Assembly: GCA_963823215.1 (NCBI GenBank)
Contig: CAWGKT010000017.1
Location: 186,001 to 250,000, forward strand
Direction: 5' to 3'
Origin: CAIWHR01 sp963823215
GTDB taxonomy: Bacteria > Pseudomonadota > Gammaproteobacteria > Burkholderiales > Casimicrobiaceae
Length of the DNA stretch: 64,000 nt
Below are positions 61,311-64,000 of this stretch, one piece after another. Under the pieces are notes generated by a model, which made no database searches, was not told the DNA's origin, and was given only the letters and a program-made list of their open reading frames with translations. How positions within the stretch are numbered: position 1 is the stretch's first letter; every line of letters starts with the position of its first letter. Made by a program: the position numbers and the translations under genes.

Positions 61311-64000
61311 GTGAACCCGTCCCGTCCGTTCATCCTCCGGCCGGTGGCGACATCGCTGCTGATGCTCGCCATCCTGCTCGTGGGCATCGTCGCGTATCGC
61401 GTGCTGCCGTTGTCCGCGCTGCCCAGGTTCGATTACCCGACGATTCAGGTCGTCACGCTGTATCCGGGCGCGAGTCCGGAGGTGATGACGTCGTCCGTCA
61501 CCGCGCCGCTCGAGCGCCAGTTCGGGCAGATGCCGGGCCTGAAGCAGATGTCGTCGTCGAGCTCGGCGGGCGCCTCGGTCATCACGCTGCAATTCGGCCT
61601 CGATCTTCCGCTCGACGTCGCGGAGCAGGAGGTGCAGGCCGCGATCAACGCCGCGGGCACCTTCCTGCCGGCCGACCTGCCGCAGCTGCCGATCTACAGC
61701 AAGGTCAACCCGGCGGACACGCCGATCGTCACGCTGGCGCTCACCTCGCGCACGCTGCCGCTGCCGCAGATCCAGCACCTGGCGGACACGCGGCTCGCGG
61801 CCAAGCTCTCGCAGGTGTCCGGCGTCGGGCTCGTCACCATCAGCGGCGGCCAGCGGCCGGCCATCCGCATCCTGGCCAACCCGAAGGCGCTGGCCGCGCT
61901 ACAACCTCTCGCTCGACGACCTGCGCATCGCGATCGGCAATGCCAATGCGAACCAGGCCAAGGGCAGCTTCGACGGGCCCACGCCGCGCGTCCACGATCG
62001 ACGCCAACGACCAGCTGAAGTCGGCGGCGGAATTCAAGTCGATGATCGTCGCCTATCGCAACGGTGCGCCGGTGCGGCTCGCCGACGTGGCCGACGTCGT
62101 CGACGGCGCCGAGAATTCGCGTCTCGCGGCCTGGGCCGACCAGTCGGCGGCGGTCATCGTCAACATCCAGCGTCAGCCGGGCGCCAACGTCATCGAAGTG
62201 GTCGATCGCATCAAGCGCGCTGCTGCCGCAGCTCAACGCGTCGCTGCCCGCCGCGGTCGACGTCGTGCTGCTGACCGACCGCACCGAGACGATCCGCGCC
62301 TCGGTGCGCGACGTGCAGTTCGAGCTGCTGCTCGCCGTCGCGCTCGTGGTGATGATCATCTTCCTGTTCCTGCGCAACGTCGCGGCGACGATCATTCCGA
62401 GCGTGGCGGTGCCGCTGTCGCTCGTCGGCACGTTCGCCGTGATGTACCTCGCCGGATTCTCCATCAACAATCTCGACGCTGATGGCCCTCACCATCGCCA
62501 CCGGTTTCGTGGTCGACGACGCCATCGTGATGATCGAGAACATCACGCGCCACATCGAGGCGGGCGACCCGCCGCTCGCCGCGGCGCTGAAGGGCGCGGA
62601 GCAGATCGGCTTCACCATCATCTCCCTGACCTTGTCCCTCATCGCCGTGCTGATCCCACTGCTCTTCATGGGCGATGTGGTCGGGCGCCTGTTCCGCGAG
62701 TTCGCGATCACGCTCGCCGTCGCCATCCTCATCTCGGCGGTGGTCTCGCTGACGCTGACGCCGATGATGTGCGCGCGGCTCCTGCGCCACGTGCCCGTGC
62801 GCGAGCAGGGACGCCTGTTCCGGAAGAGCGGTGAGTGGTTCGACCGGGTGATCGCCCGGTATGCGCGCATGCTGGCGTGGGTGCTCGATCGCCAGGGCGC
62901 GACGCTGCTCGTGGCGATCGCGACGCTGGCGCTGACGATCGTGCTCTACGTCCTGATCCCCAAGGGCTTCTTCCCGGTCCAGGACACCGGCGCGATCCAG
63001 GGCATTTCGCAGGCCCCGCCGACGATTTCGTTCGCCGCGATGGCCGAGCGCCAGCAGGCGTTGGCGAAGGTGATCCTGGAGGACCCGGCGGTGAAGAGTC
63101 TGTCGTCGTTCATCGGCGTCGACGGCAGCAACCCCACGCTCAACAGCGGCCGCTTCCTGATCAACCTCAAGCCGCTGTCGCAGCGCGACGCGAACGCCGC
63201 CGACGTCATCCGGCGGCTGCAGGACAAGCTTGCCGCCGTCGAGGGCATCGTGCTCTACCTGCAGCCGGTGCAGGATCTCACCATCGAGGACAAGGTCAGC
63301 CGCACCCAGTACCAGTTCTCGGTGGAGGACGCGGATGCCGCCGTGCTTCGGGAGTGGGTGCCGAAGCTCGTCGCGCGGCTCTCCCGGGATCCGCGGCTCG
63401 CGGACGTCGCGACCGATCAGCAGGAAGGCGGCCTGCAGGCGCACGTGGAAATCGATCGCGCCGCGGCCAGCCGCTACGGCATCACGCCGGCCATGATCGA
63501 CAACGCGCTCTACGACGCCTTCGGCCAGCGCGTCGTCTCCACCATCTTCACGCAGACCAACCAGTACCGCGTGGTCCTCGAGGTCCAGCCCGAGTTCCGC
63601 CGGGGCGTTGCCGCGCTCGACAGCGTCTACGTCGCCGCGCCGAACACCGCGACGGCAGCACGGCTGCCGGGTCAGGCGACGGGCACCGCCGCGGGACCGG
63701 GCGCGACGCAGCAGATCCCGCTGTCGGCGCTGGCGCGGGTGAGCGAGCGCGCGGCGCCGCTGGTCGTCAGCCGCATCGGTCAGTTTCCGGCGGCCACGAT
63801 TTCCTTCAACCTGGCGCCCGGCGCATCGCTTGGCGACGCGGTGAACGCCGTCGAGGCGGCGCAGCGGGACCTCGGCCTGCCGGCGAGCACGCAGGTGAAG
63901 CTCCAGGGCGCCGTGCTCGCTTTCAGCGCCTCGCTCACGAACCAGCTCTGGCTTATCCTGGCTGCCATCGTCACGGTCTACATCGTCCTGGGCGTGCTCT
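61311..64000 (+). CDS. mdtB: RND multidrug efflux permease MdtB-like, partial, four frameshifts
   Basis: From GTG 61311: NPSRPFILRPVATSLLMLAI, then PLSALPRFDYPTIQVVTLYP and GASPEVMTSSVTAPLERQFG, the MdtB/MdtC-type RND opening. +1 shifts near 61900, 61985, 62222 and 62478 break it; joined it continues with IVNIQRQPGANVIEVVDRI, FLRNVAATIIPS, GFVVDDAIVMIENITRHIEA (the central TM4 Asp-Asp proton relay), IPKGFFPVQDTG and LDSVYVAAP, and runs off the right edge after ~890 residues of the usual ~1040. With MdtA it forms an inner-membrane pump driven by the proton gradient. Confidence 0.88.

Overview
The window is a 64 kb stretch of GC-rich chromosome (roughly two thirds G+C by eye) in the style of a betaproteobacterium, most likely Burkholderiales or a close relative. 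The evidence is gene content (hemX-hemY, ubiA, ubiD, EI-Ntr, the YqjD-YqjE-YqjK set, cytochrome b561/YceI, bioA/dacB) and short GC-rich palindromic repeats at gene junctions. No rRNA, tRNA, CRISPR array, integrase or transposase was seen. Many genes carry single-base indels, nearly all +1 insertions. They cluster at 19.5-48.2 kb and 58.7-62.5 kb, while 1-19 kb and 48.7-58.0 kb are almost clean. This looks more like long-read consensus error than mass gene decay, so the affected genes are annotated as full-length coding units with the break points stated.

1-9.3 kb is a sugar-acid catabolic island. A leftward operon encodes a FadR-type regulator, an L-idonate-5-dehydrogenase-like enzyme, a DctP/Q/M TRAP transporter, an enolase-superfamily dehydratase and a UxaA-family dehydratase. 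A divergent pair encodes a short-chain dehydrogenase and an FAH-family hydrolase. A palindromic GntR/FadR operator lies between the two arms. 9.5-17 kb holds a YhgE/Pip membrane protein, a PAP2 phosphatase, an Mpo1-like gene broken by a stop codon, ptsP (EI-Ntr), a CBS protein and a small exported protein; degenerate repeats surround the first part. 17-20 kb has the lower half of an oxidative (Weimberg-type) pentose pathway: an FAH-type 2-keto-3-deoxy-pentonate dehydratase and a ketoglutarate-semialdehyde-type dehydrogenase.

20-43 kb is mostly housekeeping: prolyl aminopeptidase, a cytochrome b561/YceI operon, bioA-dacB, a YqjDEK operon, ubiD, an MFS transporter, fhs, an SDR, a DNA glycosylase-ubiA operon, hemXY, an HhH-domain protein and an EamA transporter. 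43.2-47.6 kb encodes a thiamine-diphosphate 2-oxoacid:acceptor oxidoreductase in the order gamma, FAD/ferredoxin fusion, alpha, beta. Its subunit set resembles phenylglyoxylate:acceptor oxidoreductase (PadEFGHI).

47.7-59.6 kb is the most interesting part: a probable bacterial sphingolipid (ceramide) locus. A leftward operon runs acyl-AMP/CoA ligase, NAD-dependent epimerase (CerR-like), acyl carrier protein, serine palmitoyltransferase-like enzyme and ABC exporter. A divergent gene encodes a GNAT-fold protein resembling bacterial ceramide synthase. Two nucleotidyltransferases on one side, and a sulfotransferase and fatty-acid hydroxylase on the other, suggest head-group and acyl-chain tailoring. 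The window ends in an RND efflux system (mdtA-mdtB) in which the adaptor and pump genes share one open frame through an intergenic repeat.
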